Both the position numbers and the translations under genes were made by a program. From Ramlibacter alkalitolerans (GTDB lineage: Bacteria; Pseudomonadota; Gammaproteobacteria; Burkholderiales; Burkholderiaceae_C): 64,000 nt of DNA. Position 1 is the stretch's first letter. Each line of letters starts with the position of its first letter. Below the pieces are notes generated by a model. That model saw only the letters and a list, made by a program, of their open reading frames with translations, was not told the origin of the DNA and made no database searches. Location of the stretch: NCBI RefSeq assembly GCF_016722765.1, contig NZ_JAEQND010000006.1, positions 62,001 through 126,000 on the forward strand, written 5' to 3'. Of this stretch, positions 63,088 to 64,000 are shown one piece after another.

Positions 63088-64000
63088 GCTCGGCGAAGGC
63101 GCGGCCGCCCGCGCCCCTGCCGTCACGCCGCGGCCTGCGCGCACCGGCCGGGCCCCGTCGCCGTCCTTTCCCCGCTTCCACGCCTTCGACCTCCTGGCCA
63201 CGCTGGTGGCGGTGGTGCGCGGCGACGGCACCGTGCTGTTCGCCAACTCCGCGCTCGAAGACGCCGTGGGCCTGTCCCGCCGCAGCATCGAAGGTGCGAG
63301 CCTGCTGCCCCTGTTCGCCGAACCGCACATCCTGCGCACCGCGCTCGACGGCGCGCGCATCAACGAATACGCGGCGCTGCGCTACGACACGCGCCTTCTG
63401 CGCCAGCAGGGCGAGGCGCTGCCGGTGCACGTGGTGCTGGCGCAGACCGACGTCCAGGACGAATTCGTGGTCGAACTGCTGCCGCTCGAAGCGCAGACGC
63501 GGCAGGACCGCGAGGAGCGCCTGATCGATCAGGCGCAGGCGAACAAGGAACTGATCCGCAACCTCGCCCACGAGATCAAGAACCCGCTGGGCGGCATCCG
63601 CGGCGCGGCGCAGCTGCTGGAGATGGAGATCGACCCGCAGCTGAAGGAATACACGCGCGTCGTGATCCACGAGGCCGACCGCCTGCAGACGCTGGTCGAC
63701 CGCCTGCTGGCGCCGCACCGCCGGCCGCACATGGTGGGCGACGTGAACATCCACGAGGTGTGCGAGCGCGTGCGGTCGCTGATCCTGGCGGAGTTCCCGC
63801 GCGGGCTGAAGTTCGTGCGCGACTACGACACCTCGATCCCCGAATTCCGCGGCGACCGCGAACAGCTGATCCAGGCAGTGCTGAACATCGCGCACAACGC
63901 CTGCCAGGCGCTGGCGCAACGCATCGAGGCGGGCGATGCGCAACTGACCTTCAAGACGCGCATCGGCCGCCAGGTCACCTTCGGCAAGCAGCGCTATCGA
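63065..64000 (+). CDS. glnL: nitrogen regulation sensor histidine kinase NtrB (partial, C-terminus off window)
   Basis: Sensor kinase that phosphorylates NtrC when nitrogen is limiting. The PAS domain begins around FHAFDLLATLVAVVRGDGTV, and the H-box is NLAHEIKNPLGGIRGAAQLL, with the catalytic His. There is no ATG in frame between the previous stop and the PAS domain; the only usual start is GTG 63065, inside the family B repeat, or a rare CTG. About 35 residues of Pro/Ala/Arg-rich sequence would then precede the PAS domain. The ATP-binding domain lies partly beyond the window. Confidence 0.9.
   Translation, partial: MRGNDAGALGEGAAARAPAVTPRPARTGRAPSPSFPRFHAFDLLATLVAVVRGDGTVLFANSALEDAVGLSRRSIEGASLLPLFAEPHILRTALDGARINEYAALRYDTRLLRQQGEALPVHVVLAQTDVQDEFVVELLPLEAQTRQDREERLIDQAQANKELIRNLAHEIKNPLGGIRGAAQLLEMEIDPQLKEYTRVVIHEADRLQTLVDRLLAPHRRPHMVGDVNIHEVCERVRSLILAEFPRGLKFVRDYDTSIPEFRGDREQLIQAVLNIAHNACQALAQRIEAGDAQLTFKTRIGRQVTFGKQRYR

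Overview
The window is about 68% GC and dense with genes. It looks like a chromosomal segment of a betaproteobacterium of the order Burkholderiales, most like the family Comamonadaceae (Ramlibacter/Variovorax type). Evidence: a tmRNA whose tag reads ANDERFALAA, an aroA-cmk gene fusion, the order gyrA-pheA-tyrA-aroA/cmk-rpsA-ihfB-lapA-lapB-rfaE1-hldD, a divergent ompA-ubiG-gph, and glnA followed by a small exported protein and glnL (ntrB). The genus is an inference; no 16S gene is present.

Layout. 1-10.6 kb: TRAP transporter genes (dctP cut by the window edge, dctQ, dctM), an alpha/beta hydrolase, a fused hydantoinase/5-oxoprolinase, and a three-gene set (epimerase-like, GNAT, DHDPS-like), probably uptake and catabolism of an organic acid or amide. 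10.7-23.8 kb: a minus-strand housekeeping block (gyrA, aromatic amino acid synthesis, ribosomal protein S1, IHF-beta, LPS assembly proteins, heptose synthesis, a ComEA-like protein). 24-26.3 kb: ompA, ubiG, gph. 26.3-33.1 kb: an accessory stretch with a Tat lipoprotein SGNH hydrolase, tmRNA flanked by two related zinc-ribbon proteins, two exported proteins with 11-residue His repeats, and an RTX protein.

33.2-52.3 kb: a 16-gene minus-strand surface polysaccharide operon, running from an EPS-type MarR regulator to a VanZ-like protein. wbpO/wbpP homologues make UDP-GalNAc uronic acid and an AsnB amidotransferase could amidate it. Two glycosyltransferases, an EpsG-type polymerase and a Wzx-type flippase build and move the repeat unit, and O-acyltransferases, a pyruvyltransferase and methyltransferases could decorate it. 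No priming transferase and no wza/wzc export genes are in the window. 52.5-60.6 kb: rsuA, a YVTN propeller protein, a deacetylase-like protein, a sterol-desaturase-type enzyme, ugd, an EI24 protein, manC and a CinA-like protein. 60.6-64 kb: glnA with a clear sigma-54/NtrC promoter, then glnL cut by the window edge.

The most unusual thing is the palindromic repeats. At least four families are scattered through the window. Two elements lie in frame inside essential-looking genes (aroA and the oxoprolinase), one sits directly against the ihfB start codon, and one covers the only possible start of glnL. This resembles the way Rickettsia palindromic elements insert into proteins. The second unusual item is the pair of neighbouring secreted proteins with a histidine exactly every 11 residues. 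The third is an unbroken flippase-acyltransferase reading frame.
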